The notes: a model not told the origin generated them from the sequence alone. A stretch of 64,000 nt of DNA from Jackrogersella multiformis (GCA_902806575.1 CADCXD010000004.1:3968001-4032000), one strand, 5' to 3'; numbered from the stretch's first letter, positions 45,567 through 58,630 are shown. Made by a program: numbers and translations.

Positions 45567-46400
45567 TTAGATTTTCAGTAGTTCGCCGGCCTCGATGATT
45601 CGGTTCTTGTGGCCGTCGACCACAATCTTCAGCATAGCCTTAGCCAGGTGGTCCACCTCAATGAATCCCGACGTGTTTGCAGTTAGCAGGTTAATCAAGC
45701 TGGCGTATTTTTTTACAATTCCACCTGGACGAACAGCCCAGACTTCAAATTTCTCCGCGTTGGTATCCGCAAGATCGAATAACCCTTTCTCGACTTGTCC
45801 CTAGACAGTCGGCGTCGGCGTGGTTAATCCATTTGAACTGAAAAGGCCATGGTGTATTTATATTATAAGTAATATGCTAGCTATAGGTAGTAAAAAACTC
45901 ACCTTGATTCTTCTGGTGTCCCTTAATATCGCCAAGCTCTTCTCCTGGTTCCACTCGGCGAACTTCCCACTGCAAAATACAAAGCGGAACTTTTGATCTT
46001 TGTGGAGCTGTGATGCCAATTCATCGATGAATGCTTTTGCGGCCGCAAGAGTGTAGTCTACTGAAACTTTCCTGGCCGTTTCTACATCTGGAAACTGAGG
46101 TACGCGACCTCCAAGAGCCCTTTGCGATATAATGAGTTACTCTTGTTATGTAAAAGGTGTGGCGGTCTAGAAGACCCACCAAATACAGCCCTCTGCGCCT
46201 GCGAGTTGTGCCAAAAGCTCAGGCGAGTAAGCAGAGAAGTCCTTGTGCTCGATGACAGTGAGCTTCGGGTTTTGAGATAGCTCTTCGGGCAGCAGCTTGC
46301 GAGTTAGAACGAAGCTATGCGTGATCCTCTCGTCGGCAATCGCTTGCCGGATTACTTCACCCCCGACGAAACCAGTAGCGCCTGTGATGATGATTTTCAT
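45567..46400 (-). CDS. NAD(P)-binding Rossmann-fold protein (NmrA/atypical SDR)
   Basis: Three exons (46180-46400, 45903-46119, 45567-45800) encode 223 aa. The introns are 60 nt (GTGGGT...AAAG) and 102 nt (GTGAGT...CTAG), and the phases fit. The N-terminus MKIIITGATGFVGGEVIRQA carries the GxxGxxG dinucleotide-binding motif (residues 7-13), with the first beta-alpha-beta unit. A variable middle follows (AGAEGCIWALGGRVPQFPDV), then the FRFVFCSG strand and WAVRPGGIVKKYASL in the third exon, where the substrate loop lies in this fold. No classical YxxxK is obvious. This resembles small atypical short-chain dehydrogenases of the NmrA/TIP30/YwnB type, with substrate unknown. It could be a reductase or a redox sensor. 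It is in tandem with the amidohydrolase gene 375 bp upstream on the same strand. Confidence 0.85.
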
Positions 46401-46774
46401 TTTGAAGCTTAGTCGAATGTTTTCGTGTGAATACTAGGTATGTAAAGGTTAACCTAGGTAGATTTGTCAAATCGTGGGGAAACGAGAGGATATGCACGGA
46501 TATAAATATCACACTGTATGGGGTAGGTAGGTAGTATTTTAATTACTAAGGTCGTACTTCGTAAGAGGGATCAAAAACTCACCTAGGTAAATTGTATTAC
46601 AATACGAATTGTACAATATAAATTATACAATATCAAAAGGCGACATCTGGTGATAATGGAGATATTCACAGTCACTCTCTAAAAATATAAACTGGTCTTG
46701 GCTTATTACTTAGGTACTTTTAAAGAGGGTCTTTAAAAGGGTGCCTATAGTAAACCCGGGATGGCCAGTTTGAT
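46401..46774. other. Intergenic region
   Basis: Short spacer between two same-strand genes. Motifs of the CCTAGGTA family are at 46435-46462, 46521-46535 and about 46583. No gene is seen. Confidence 0.5.
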
Positions 46775-48125
46775 CTATTTAAGCATTAAATGAGATGCTC
46801 GTTTATACTCGTCTTTATAAGCAGTTCCATCCTTCATAACAAACCTGACCTTTCGCAGAGCACTTAAATCTTCAGTCGGGTCGCCTTCGATTGCTACAAT
46901 ATCAGCTGCGAAGCCAGTATCTAACAAGCCAAACCTTCTACCGCAGAGATCTCCGCCGCAAGCTTCCCAACCATGTAGTGTTGCCGCCTGCAAGATATCA
47001 GGAACGGGTATGCCAGCCTTTGCCATCAACTCTAGCTCGAGAACGTTCTCCCCATGCGCAAAGGCCCCGGTATCACCTCCAGTAGCAAGCTTGATACCTC
47101 GATCATACGCTGCCTTCGTATGGTCGAGTATGGCCTTCATGGCTTGGTTGAAATCACCCAATAAAACCTGAAGAACGGCTAGCGTAGGCACAAATATCGT
47201 GCCATTCTCCTGCATGGCCTGAAGAGCCTTCTCACTTGGGCAGAAGCCGTGCTCAACAGATGTCACAGCCGCCTTGGCTGCAATGATGACAGCTTCGGGG
47301 CTTTGCGCATGAGCAGCCACCGGTGCTCCTGACCGTTTTGCTTCCGATACCATCTCGTTCATCTCCTCTTGCGTAAATAGAAGGACATTTGGGTTTCGTT
47401 GGCTGCTGAAAATATCATCGCTCGGCGGAGGGAAGCAAATGTCCGGTGCGCCTGGCCAACCCGGTTGCGGGAATCGCAGCGCTCGTTTCCGATAGTCAGC
47501 ATAGCATTTTAACGATATCAGCACCAGCCCCCAAGCGCCTACGCACGGCTGCTCGAACACCCTCGACGCCATCTGCGGGGTCCGATATCCGGGGTACGGA
47601 TGTGCCTACACTAGGAAGGCCATTCTCCTGGCGGATCTCATACCCGCCGCTCGAAGCAATACACTCTGTCGCGACGAACAGGCGGGGGCCGGGGATGATG
47701 CCGCGGTTGATGCTATCCCTGAAGTTGACATCGGCATCTCGTAGACCTTCACTGCCTAGATCACGGTATGTAGTGTACCCAGCCATCAAGGCAGCTTTGG
47801 CATGGTTTGTAGCCCGTACAATCCTCTCGACGAAGCTCTCGTCGCGCATCTGGTTCAGCGGGGATACTTCGGAATACGGATGCAGAAAGACATGTGTGTG
47901 TGCATCAACTAGGCCCGGGAGGACTGTAAGACCTCGAAGATCAACCGTGTTTGCGTTCGACGCATTGTCGGCTAGTAGTAGCAGACTGTCCCGCTTCCAG
48001 ACTCTTGTGATTAAGCCAGTGCCTGCGTCGATTGAGAGAGACAGATCCGAGATAAAACATTTATGTCTCGAGTCAAAGAGAGAAGATGTATGAACCGTAA
48101 TTTCGTTGTTCATATTTTGCGGCAT
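46775..48125 (-). pseudogene. Amidohydrolase (imidazolonepropionase-like) with one-base frameshift
   Basis: The ATG at 48125 opens a frame that stops at 47496; a second frame carries the rest to 46775. They meet at an AAAA run (47507-47510): one base too many breaks an otherwise contiguous 450-codon gene, and family motifs continue on both sides (GADIVK, then YADYRKRALRFPQPGWPG). No intron can explain this, as the two halves abut. All metal ligands of this M38-type, HxH-K-H-H-D subgroup are encoded: HTH (after LPGLVDA), the Lys of DIVK at the break, His of PVAAHAQ, EHG, and TGGDTG. Enzymes of this type hydrolyse prolidase-like dipeptides or cyclic amides; the exact substrate is unknown. The shift could be a sequencing or assembly error or a real null allele. 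Intact, it would be 449 aa and cytosolic. Confidence 0.82.
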
Positions 48126-49203
48126 GATTTCTCCACAAGTTGCGATGATGTTGGATCCTATATCCTGCACCTCACTACCTACATGTAAGTAAGTAGAAGC
48201 AATACCTAGGGGTACCTTATGTACACTATGTAACTAGGCACCTGGGTACCTAGATAGGATTTAGGGAGATACATATAATTAAAGCGCAGTCGATATCCGC
48301 CAGATGGAAGGTACGGTACAGGAGTGTACAGTGGGCTATACCTCCAGGCTATCTATCTACATATGTACCTCATATGTAGGTAGGTATCACCCGCTGAAAC
48401 ATACCTCTACTCCACCTGGAATGGGAAGGCTGATTGGAAGATATCATAACAATATAGTAAGTAACTACTTACCTATACTTACTATCATACCTAATCGGGC
48501 ACTCGTTACGAATACTTGATAAAATCTTGACTTAATAGTAATTAAACTAAACGTAACATCACATTTGAAAATAAATTACCTACCTTCTATCTACCTAAGG
48601 TAGGCACTCGTGTAATTAATAGTCTATATATGTACCTAGGTATGTGGTTATATTTATCGCTAGGATTCTACCGTATGCATTTCACAACAACCCTCTCTCC
48701 ATACAACCCTTCTTGGGTAGGGCGCCGAGCAAGTCGGGGTCGTGGTGGTGTGTACAATTCTGGAAGGCTTATACTGGCACCCGCAACCCCTATATTGGTG
48801 TACATTCTCGTAGCACATGGTGTAAACGGGTTTCGACGTATCTGACGCTCAAATGGTGCTTATATCGATTACGAATATTCTCACTAAAGGAAGATGGAAG
48901 CGATGACTATCGATTTATCTTCGAACTTGCGTAAATCAAGGTGGGTGTTGACTCCTTGCTATCTTATATAGGTAGGTGGGAGTAGAACTGCTGTTGAATG
49001 ATCATGCAATAGTAAGTCATTGTTTAGATACTGAAAGGGATTGTAGATGAGTCCCTAAGTTCTCAAGGGGGCTTTCATTGTCAACACAATACAATATAAC
49101 AACATATCTGTTCCAGGTTGACACAGGCAACCTACTTAAATGAATGTCTTTGTCTTCCCTGTAAGACGTTCATGGTAGTCAAGAATCCAAACACGCAGTT
49201 GAT
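48126..49203. other. Intergenic region rich in the palindromic motif
   Basis: It holds several CCTAGGTA/TACCTAGG-type sites (48176-48260, 48366-48388, 48590-48647), the densest cluster in the right half. Open frames at 48304-48519 and 48644-48934 look random. No gene is seen. Confidence 0.5.
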
Positions 49204-50344
49204 CTACTTCAGTTTCTTCTGCTGTTGCTGCACGTCAAGGAGCTTCACTATTTCGTTCATGCGGAACGTACGCCAGCAAAAAGCATCGATGAGCCATTCG
49301 CCCACATACGACCCGAGCCACACAGGGTTTGCCAAACCACCATACCAGAACCAATCCGGGCGTCCGAACCAGCGGCGTAGGAACGCGGGCCGTTCCGCAC
49401 GCAGGGAATCGCTAACTAGTCTCCTAGCGAACTGCTCCGTCGGGATGGTTGAATTGTTCTGGCTAAAAACTAGTCTCCATTCAAATATATCCTTGGCGCG
49501 CCTGTAGAGACTACTCTCTGGCAAGACGCGACGGCCTTGACTTGCGGTGTTGCTCTTGACGGTGCCGGTCATGGAACACATCACACGCACACCAAAAGGT
49601 GCGAGCTCCATTCGCAGCGTGCGCGAGTAGCCAGCGACAGCGGCCTTGCTAGCACAATAAACAGACCCGAAGACATAAGGCGTCAAGGATGAAAGAGAGG
49701 ATATGTTGATAATCAAACCCTTAGCGGCGATAAGCTGGTCCACGAAAGCCTGGACCATTGCCATAATGGAGAAGACGTTCGTCTCAAAAGTTTGGCGAAC
49801 ATCCGGCAATGATATATCCGTTGCAGGGTGCGTATGTGTTCGGCCGCTGCAATGCCGTGAGTATTAAGAACCTATTAGGTTAACCTACTCGAAATAAGTC
49901 GGCGATATACGCACGCATTGTTTACAAGAATATCCAACTTCCCATTGGTGAGCCTCCCAACGTCCTCGTGACACTGTCTGATGCTGTCGGCATCAGTGAC
50001 GTCTAGTGCGAAAGTACTCATGCCCATTGCCGCGAGGTCGGTTAGCACTTCGGGTCTGCGAGCAGTAGCGATAACATGGAGACCTGTGGCAAGGTTAATA
50101 TGACGATATCCCGTAGTTAGTAATATGAAAGTAGGTATAAACCACTTTTTACCTTGACGGTGATACTCGATGCAAATGCTATGTCCAATTCCACCTGGCG
50201 TGCAGCTACGAATGAACATGTCAGTTACCAGGTAGGTTAGGTAAATAAACGACGAGACTGTCGATTTCTGAGCTCAGGTCACCCTAGGTTAGCCACTCAC
50301 CCAGTTACCAGCACTGTCTTTTGACTGGGATGAAGTCTTTCCAT
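49204..50344 (-). CDS. AYR1-like short-chain dehydrogenase/reductase
   Basis: Four exons (50301-50344, 50153-50205, 49915-50083, 49204-49846) encode 302 aa. The introns are 95 nt (GTGAGT), 69 nt (GTAAAA) and 68 nt (GTGCGT), and the phases fit. It is a classical SDR: VLVTGCTPGGIGHSICIEYH with the TGxxxGIG cofactor motif (about 14-22), ATARRPEVL suggesting NADPH, LDVTDADSI, LDILVNNAGRT, a catalytic Ser near 139 and YCASK (Tyr152, Lys156). A C-terminal aromatic, hydrophobic segment (about 265-285, WFWYGGLANPVWLGSYVG) suggests membrane association. The closest family I recognise is the NADPH-dependent 1-acyldihydroxyacetone-phosphate reductase (Ayr1) group, which makes a phosphatidate precursor at lipid droplets and ER. 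A related fungal SDR with another lipid substrate is possible. The start codon lies only about 230 bp from the AT-rich island. Confidence 0.88.
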
Positions 50345-50972
50345 TGTAATGATTATGGTCGAGTTTATCGAGGGTTATTTATTATGTTATTATGTTAGAA
50401 TTTGATTTTTCTCTAGTTGAAACATCACCATAAGGAAATATGTCTCTTATTTTTAGTAGGTACAGTACTAGCACTGGCTACTTATAACGTTCGCCTTATG
50501 CCTTAGCGGAGCCAGTGCTAATAAGTACGTAAGAACCCGGATAGAGATGAATTTTTATTTATTTTTCGCACGGACCACTTTGTTAAGACCGATAAATGAT
50601 TATTTTATTATTTATATTTAATAAATAAATAAAAATAATTATTATATATTAAATAATTTTTATATTTTTATAATAAATTTATTTTTAATTAATTATTTAA
50701 TATATAATAATTAATTTTTATTTATTAAATATAATTAAGTATAAATATAAATAATAAAATAAAACGACGTTTTTATTATTTTTTTAAAAAAAAAAATTTT
50801 TATAAATATTAAAAATTACGAATATATAATTTATAATTTATATTTTATATATTTTAATTTTTAATTTTTATAAATAATTTTTAACTTTTATTTTAACTTT
50901 ATAATATTTAATATATAATAATATTTTGTTTTCGTTATTTTATAACGAATTATATTTTATCGTTAAATTAAT

Positions 50973-52080
50973 TATTATATATTAATAAGTTAAAATAAAG
51001 GTCTTAAAATAATTATTATTTTAAAAAATAAAAGTAAAGTTAATATTTAACTATAAACCATGTAATTATAACCTTTTATAATATTTTTTTAATAAAAAGA
51101 AAATTTAATATTTTTATTAATTATAAGTTATTATTTTATTAAATTAATTTTTAACATTTAATAAATATATTAAATATATTAATATCGTTTTCCTTTTTAT
51201 CGTTATTATTATTATTTAATAACGTATCTTTATAAGCGAAACATATATTATCGAAATTATTAAACGTTTACGTTTTAATTATAAGTTTAATCTTTAATAA
51301 TATAAGTATTAATATTTTAATTAATATTATTATCGGTTTTTTTATAATAAGCGTAATTAATTTAAATACGAAAGTTAATATTTTTATTTATAACGTAATT
51401 ATAATAATAATTATAATAATAAATATAATAAATAATGTTAATTATAATTTAATTTTTATAATACTTTTTTTATAATTTATAAAGATGTTATGCGCGTTTT
51501 TTGCGATTATTATAACTTTAACGATACTTATTAAAAGCTTTTTTATTAGTTATTATTATTCTTTAATAATCGAAAGGATTTTCGTGGTTAATATGCGTTA
51601 TTATTATAATTATTAACTTATATTTATTATTATTTATTATAAAACGTTAATACTTAAAAATATTTTATTATTATCGTTAATTATTATAATCGTTATTTTA
51701 TTAATTATAATCTTTTAAAACTATAGCTTTATATTATTATTTTTATATATTAATTAAATTAAATTAATTAGTTTTAATTTAATAAAGGATCGTTATTAAA
51801 AGGGTTTTATGTATTAAGATCTTTAATAATATTTTAATAATTAAGGTAACGTTAAATTATAAATAAAACGATATTATTTTTATTATTTTTACGTAATATA
51901 CTTTAAAATTAATAATATTTATTAAATCTTTATCGTTATTATTTCGAATAAATAATTTATTTTAAAAAGTTCGTTATTATTAAAGTTTATTGCCGTTTTA
52001 TGTTTTAATAATTTTAAATGCTTTATTAATGGTTATTATTTATTTATTATTAAATAAGTATTAATAAATTTATTTAAGTA
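50973..52080. repeat. Direct repeat, left copy
   Basis: This stretch aligns by eye, in the same orientation, with about 62,729-64,000. Shared landmarks include the run ATTAAACGTTTACGTTTTAA near 51,260 and 63,085, and TATTATCGGTTTTTTTATAA in both. The copies differ mainly by C/T and G/A changes. The right copy reaches the window end, so its full length is unknown. They may be long terminal repeats or two copies of one element. Confidence 0.7.
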
Positions 52081-52489
52081 TCGGATTAATGGTTTTTTTA
52101 ATTAAAGCTTTAAAGGGTTTAAGGATCGGTTTTTTTGTAAGAAGCATTTATTAAAGTAAAAGGCGAGTAAAAAAAAATTTATTATAAGGAAGAAATTTTT
52201 TTTTTAATAAAAGTAAGTAAGAAGAATGTTTATATAAATAAAGAATATAAATATAAGTAAAGATATTATACCTTATCGTTATTAAATAAATATTAATATA
52301 TTTATAAGTTATTTTAATATTAAAGTATTTGGTTCTTTTTTAATTTAATTATAACTTTATTATAATTTAAGTAATAAAATATTTAGCCTTTTTTTAAAGT
52401 AAGAATTTTAATGGTAATTATAATTATTATTTTAATTATAATTACTTAATAACTTATTACTTATTTACGTTCCTTTTTATTTTTTTAAC

Positions 52490-52960
52490 GTTATTTATAA
52501 ATTATACTTTTTATATTATAATAAATTTTAGTTTTATAGCTTTTAATAATCTTTTTATTAAAATTATAATTTATAATCTCGTTAACTTTTTTAACGGCGT
52601 TAATAATTAAGTAAAAGGAATCGGTTAATTATTATCGGTATAATTTAATGGTATATTTTTATTAAGTCATTTTTTTAATATATATATAATTATTTTATCG
52701 TTTAACTTATTTATAATTAATTATATTAGTTCGTTAATTAATTTTAAAGGTATATCGTTAAGGGTTTATATATTTTTAAAAGGTTATATATTAAGGGGTT
52801 ATAATTTATTAATGGATTTAATACGAAGTTAATTAAATAATAAAAGGTATTTTTTATTATAATCGTTTAATAATATTATTATATTTTAAATAAGTAGGTT
52901 TTTTAAATATTATTAATCGAAAGTTAGTAAATCGTTTTTTTATTATACGAGGTATTTAAA
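52490..52960. repeat. Repeat unit with direct and inverted partners
   Basis: It matches about 56,010-56,460 in direct orientation (shared block around TTTTTAAATATTATTAATCG) and about 59,240-59,760 in inverted orientation. All copies are RIP-mutated. Confidence 0.6.
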
Positions 52961-55059
52961 GACAAAGCGTTTATTTATTTATTTATTAATTAATTTAATA
53001 GGTTTTTAATTTAATAGGTTTTTAATTTTATACGATACTTAATTATTATTATTTCCTTTTATAATAATTTAACTTAATTACGGTTGTTTTTTTACGTAAA
53101 GATTTTTTAAGGGATTTTAAATAATTAATATATTAATATAATTTTATAATTTTATTAATTATTAAGTAATTTAAGTTTATATGCGAGTTTATCGATTTGT
53201 TTTAAAATTAATAACGGTTTAATACGTTATATTAATTATTTATGAAGCGGTTTACTTAATAATATATAACTGTTATATAATTTAAGGTAAATTAAATTTT
53301 TTTTAAAAGAAATAAGGTTATGTTTTAAATTATAACGGGCTTTTATTTCGGTAATTACGAAGTTAATATATATATATATATATTAATAATATTATTTTAA
53401 TATATCGTAATTAATTACGTTCTTTGGTATTTTTAATAAAGTGACGATAATTTATAGTTTAAAGTTATATATTAATTTATTAAGTGATTTTTCGATTATT
53501 AATAATTTAGTATTATTAAGGTTATATTATAACGTTAAAATTATCTTTAATTATAATACGTTACTTAACGAATAATAATAACGAATTATTACTTCGATTT
53601 TTTAATTATATCGTTTTATTATATTATTAATTTAAAGATAATAACTTATTAATATAATTAATAATATCTTAAATTAAATAAATAACATTTATTATATTTC
53701 GTTATTAAAGTTAACGTCATTATTTAAAATTACCTTATATAAAATGTTTTAATCCGATAATATAAACCGCTTTAAAAAGTAACGCGGCTTAATAATAAAC
53801 TTTATATTTAATATTTCCAGGTATTAAAATCGTTTTTTGATTAAATTTATATATAATAATTATTATTATATTAAAGTGGGTGAAGTTTTTAATAAATTAT
53901 ATGTTTTTTTTATTTAAAACTTTTAATAAATTTATAATAAAGTCTTAAGTTATTATATGAAATGGTAAAAGCGATAAGTTTATAAATTTTAATTTATCGT
54001 AAAGCTTGAAACGTTTAATCCGGTTTTTATAATAATTAAGGTAATGTTTAATATATTTTCGAACTTTTTATAAAAGGTTATAAATATAACCCGATTTTAA
54101 TTTATAATATATTCGTTTCGGTTTAAAATAATATTTTAAGTTATAATTTTTTTTAAATACTTTATATATATAAATTAATAAAATCATTAATTAACGTAAA
54201 TTATTTAGTTTAATATAATATATAAAACCGGTTTATAATTTATATCGAAATTATTTAATTATATCCTTACTTTTATTAGTTTTTAAAAAAATAATATATA
54301 AACGATTTAATCGTTTATTATGGTTATATTTTTTTAATAATTTCTTTTAAATTTATTATTTAATATAAGTTTAATAAATATGTAAATAAACTTATTTAAG
54401 ATATTTTTAAAAGTTAATTTCGTTTTGTTTTTTTATTTTATTAAATTTTTTACATTATTTTATATCGGTAAACGAAATAATATATTTAAAATTAAATTTA
54501 GCTTTTTAAGGATATAATAAACGTTAAAGTTAAATTAAGATAAGTATATTAAAGTAATTATTAATTTATTATTAATTTAATTTATATCGGTTGTTTTAAG
54601 TGTTATTTAATTAATAATATTTTTTATTATATTATAATCCGTTAAAATAATAACTGGTTATATATAAGATTATAATTAAATTTTATTATTTTTATAAGTT
54701 TATATTAAATAAGTAAATTTTAATTTTATTACTTTATATTATAATTTAACTTTTACTAAAACCTTTAATAAAAATATAATTAAGTAAATTATATTAATTT
54801 TTATATTAATTTTATTTTAAGGTATATTTATGTGAAATATTATAACTTCGAATTTTTTTCGTTTCGATATATTTATTTTTAAGAACGTTATTTAATTATA
54901 ATTTTAATGCGTTAATATCATTAAGTTTAATAACTTATTTTATAATATTTTAAATAAGTTTAATTCGGTTTTTATCGGTATATATATAATTTTTATAATA
55001 TATTAACGTTTATATTAAAATTTTAAAGGAAGTTTTTATTAAATTCTTTCTTTAATTAA

Positions 55060-55360
55060 TATTTTCGATTTTTTATTTTATAAAGGCTTAATGTTTTATT
55101 AATATTATAAGATATATTTTTAAATTAATTAATGTTTATAATATTAAGTTTTTTTTGATTATATTTAACTTATCGTTTATAAAAATAACTTTTAATTTAT
55201 TAATTAAAAATCCAAATAAAATGATCGATAAAAAACTAAGAAATGATTTTTTTAACGATAATATAAATTTTATATTATTATATATGTTAAATATTTAATT
55301 AAAATGTTTTTTATGCTATTCCTTAATATCGTTAAATATCACGATATTATTAATATATAC
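55060..55360 (-). mobile_element. Ty3/gypsy-type reverse transcriptase remnant
   Basis: On the reverse strand, codons 55360 to 55331 read VYINNIVIFN. This is the RT active-site box Y-x-D-D with both Asp changed to Asn, as G-to-A mutation gives. Downstream, broken by stops, come ILSLKKSFLSFLSIILFGF-like residues, matching in spacing the LSPKKSF...LLG segment that follows the active site in ascomycete gypsy elements. The gene is dead. Another YIND-II-like motif on the reverse strand at about 58,225-58,260 may be a second RT remnant. Confidence 0.65.
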
Positions 55361-56009
55361 CTTAATAAAGTTTTAAAAAAGCTTTAGTTTTTAATTTATA
55401 AATTATTATGTAAAAATTAGAAAATTCTTAAATCTTATTAATGTAACGTTAAAAACTTTTAAACCTTTTAATAATATTATTATTATCTTATTTTTATGCT
55501 TAAACATAATAAGTAATTAATAAAAAAATAAGGCCTTTTTTATAACGTTAAAAGCTTTTTTTCTTTATATTTTTTAAATAATTTCTTTTTAACGTGATAA
55601 TAAGTAAATATTTATTAAAACATTTTTATTTAATAATTTAAGGTTAATAATTATTCGACCTTTTTTTTATCGTTAATAAATTTTTAAATAATAAAATAAG
55701 GATAATTAAACGGTATAATTATTTTTTATTAATTTATTTTACCTTAATTATATATTTAATTAAAAGTTTTATTAAGGAAATTTTTATTTTATACATTTAA
55801 CGGGTATATATATTTAGCTTTATACGTTTTTTATTAAGCGTTAATTAAACGATCGTTATTTTTTCTTTTTTTAATATATCGATAATATTATAATTATATT
55901 AAATATTTTATTTATTTATTAAAGTGAATAATCGTCGAATAAAGAAAAGGTTAAAATTATAAATATCTTAATAACTCATAATTTACTTACGGTTTTTCTT
56001 ATTTTTTTA

Positions 56010-56460
56010 ACGTTATTTATAAATTTGAATTTTATAACTTTTAATAATCTTTTTATTAAAATTATAACTTATAATTTTATTAATTCTTTAACGGCATTAC
56101 TAATTAAATAGAAAAATCGGTTAATTATTATTAATATATTTTAATAATATATTTTCGATAAATTATTCTCATAATATATATATATCTAATTATTTTATTA
56201 TTTAATACATATTATTACTTATTTATAATTAATTATTATTTATTTAAAATATCTATAATTAATTTATTATTTAATTTTAAAGGTATATCGTTAAAAGTTT
56301 ATATATTTTTAAAAAATTTAATATAAAATTATTTAAATAATAAAAGATATTTCTTATCGTAATCGTTTAATAATATTATTATATTTTAAATAAATAAGTT
56401 TTTTAAATATTATTAATCGAAAATTAATAAATAATTTTTTTATCGTACGAAATATTTAAA
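56010..56460. repeat. Second copy of the 52,490 repeat
   Basis: Direct copy of 52,490-52,960, ending just before a MITE-like element at 56,585. Confidence 0.6.
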
Positions 56461-56584
56461 AAGAATTAATATTAAAACGATTATAATTTTAATAATTAAA
56501 ATTAAAATTACGATTAAAGTTACGATTAAAATTATAATCGATATTATAATAAATAAAGTAATAAACGTTAAGGTAATTAATATA

Positions 56585-56745
56585 AACTTTATAAGGTATG
56601 TTTTAATATATAAGATTAATGGTTTCTTCGTTATTTTAAAACGAACGAAAAATAAAATAAAAATTAAAAGTTTTTATTTTATTTATTTAATTTAAGGTGT
56701 AAGGTATATATTTTCATTTAATATAAAAACCCTTATAAAATTATA
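56585..56745 (-). mobile_element. MITE-like element, copy E
   Basis: This is a reverse-orientation copy of the ~165-bp element. The ends read ACTTTATAAGGTATG and CCTTATAAAATTATA, and the interior keeps ATATAAGATTAATGGTTTCT. It is strongly RIP-mutated compared with copies B, C and D. Confidence 0.6.
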
Positions 56746-58630
56746 CTAATAATAATTAATAAAATTATTATTATAAATATAATTACGATATTTATAATCG
56801 TTATAATAATTATTTTTACTTTAATTAAAAATAATAAAAAAAGATAAGAAATTATTTTACTAATAATATATATTTATAAAATAAAATTAAGTATAAATAA
56901 AACGAAACGAATTATAAACAAATAAAAAAGATTTACGAATAAATAATGATTTTTTAATAAAGAATATTTAATAAATGAATTTAAAACCTTTATATTTTAC
57001 TAATCGTTTTTTAATAATAAATCATTAATTATAAAAAAATATATATGTCGAAAATATTATAAAATATTTAACATTAAATTTAATTATTTTAAATATATAT
57101 ACGTTAATAAATATATAAAATTTAAATATTCGTAATTACTTTAAAAAATGAAACGAACGATAAAAACTTAATTTAAAATTAAAAAAGTTATTAATATATA
57201 TTTTATTTAAAAATAAATAAAAATACAAATATAAATAATATAATTAAAAAATATTATACCTTTATTTTTATAATTAATAAATATAAAAATGAAAAATATT
57301 ATTTCTTTACTTTAAAATAAAATATTAATAAAATATAAAAGTTTAAAAATAAACGTATTAAATAAATCCAAATAAAAATCGATAATATATATAAATATTA
57401 ACGTATTCAATTAAATAATAAATAAAATATAATTAAAAGATTTCATTAAAAATTATAAAATATTTAAATTAAATAAACCTATATATATATATAAAGTAAT
57501 TTCGAAAGAATTAATTATAAAAATTAAAGCTAAAATCTTAATTAAATTTTAAAAGAAAATAATATATAAACGGTAAATTTAAATTTAAATTTAATAAAAA
57601 ATATTTTTGAAAAAAATACAACGTAATTATTAATTATAATAAAATATATATAATTTCAATATTATTGTTTAAAAATTAAATATAATAATAAGTTTTAATT
57701 ATAAATTAATTTCCTATTTCAATTAAAATAATAATATTTATATTAGTATATTATTTTAATTTATTACATAAAAAATTTTTATTTTTTATATTAAAATAAA
57801 AGGCGTAATAAATAATATTTATAATATAAATACCTTTTGAAAAATCGCATTTTTAAACACATTCGATAAATTTATAAATTTATAACGTAATATTAAAATC
57901 GAAATAATTAACAAAATTACCGAAAAAAATATGAACACTTGATAAAAAAAACTAATTTAATATAAATATATATAATATTTTAACATAAAAAATTATTTTA
58001 TTAATAAAAATTAATTTAAATAATAAAATAATAAAATCTTTATTATTAATTAATAAATCTTTTATCAATTTATAATTATTATTAAAAACTAAATTACATT
58101 TTATTAAAATAAATATATTAATTTTAAGTGTATTTAAATTTAAAAATATATTAAATTTTATAATTAAAAAAACCTATATATTTATAGTTTTAAATTTTTT
58201 TTTTAATGAATAAATGAAATATTTAACGTAATTATAATATCATTAATATATTAAAACAATTATTAATTTAATTAATGATTAATAAAAAACGTATAAATTT
58301 AAATGTATATATTTGTTAAATATATAAAATTATTTTTTAAATAAAGTTTTTAATTAAATATATAATTAAAATAAATTAAATTAATAAAAAAGAATTATAT
58401 CGTTTAATTATTTTTATTTTATTATTTAAAATTTTATTAACGGTAAAAAGAAAATCGTATAATTATTAATTTTAAATTATTAAATAAAAATATTTTAATT
58501 AATATTTATTTTTGATCGCGTTAAAAAGAAATCGTTTAAAAATAAAATAAAAATTAACATTATAAATAAAGTTTTATTTTTATATTAATTATTTATTACG
58601 TTTATATATAAAAATAAAATAACGATAATA

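Noticed and set aside
47496..47520. Programmed ribosomal frameshift in the amidohydrolase
   Set aside because: The site lacks a known slippery heptamer in the correct phase, and this enzyme family does not use frameshifting; error or mutation is simpler.
47446..48093. 215-codon forward frame
   Set aside because: It is antisense to the amidohydrolase, whose conserved motifs are on the reverse strand.
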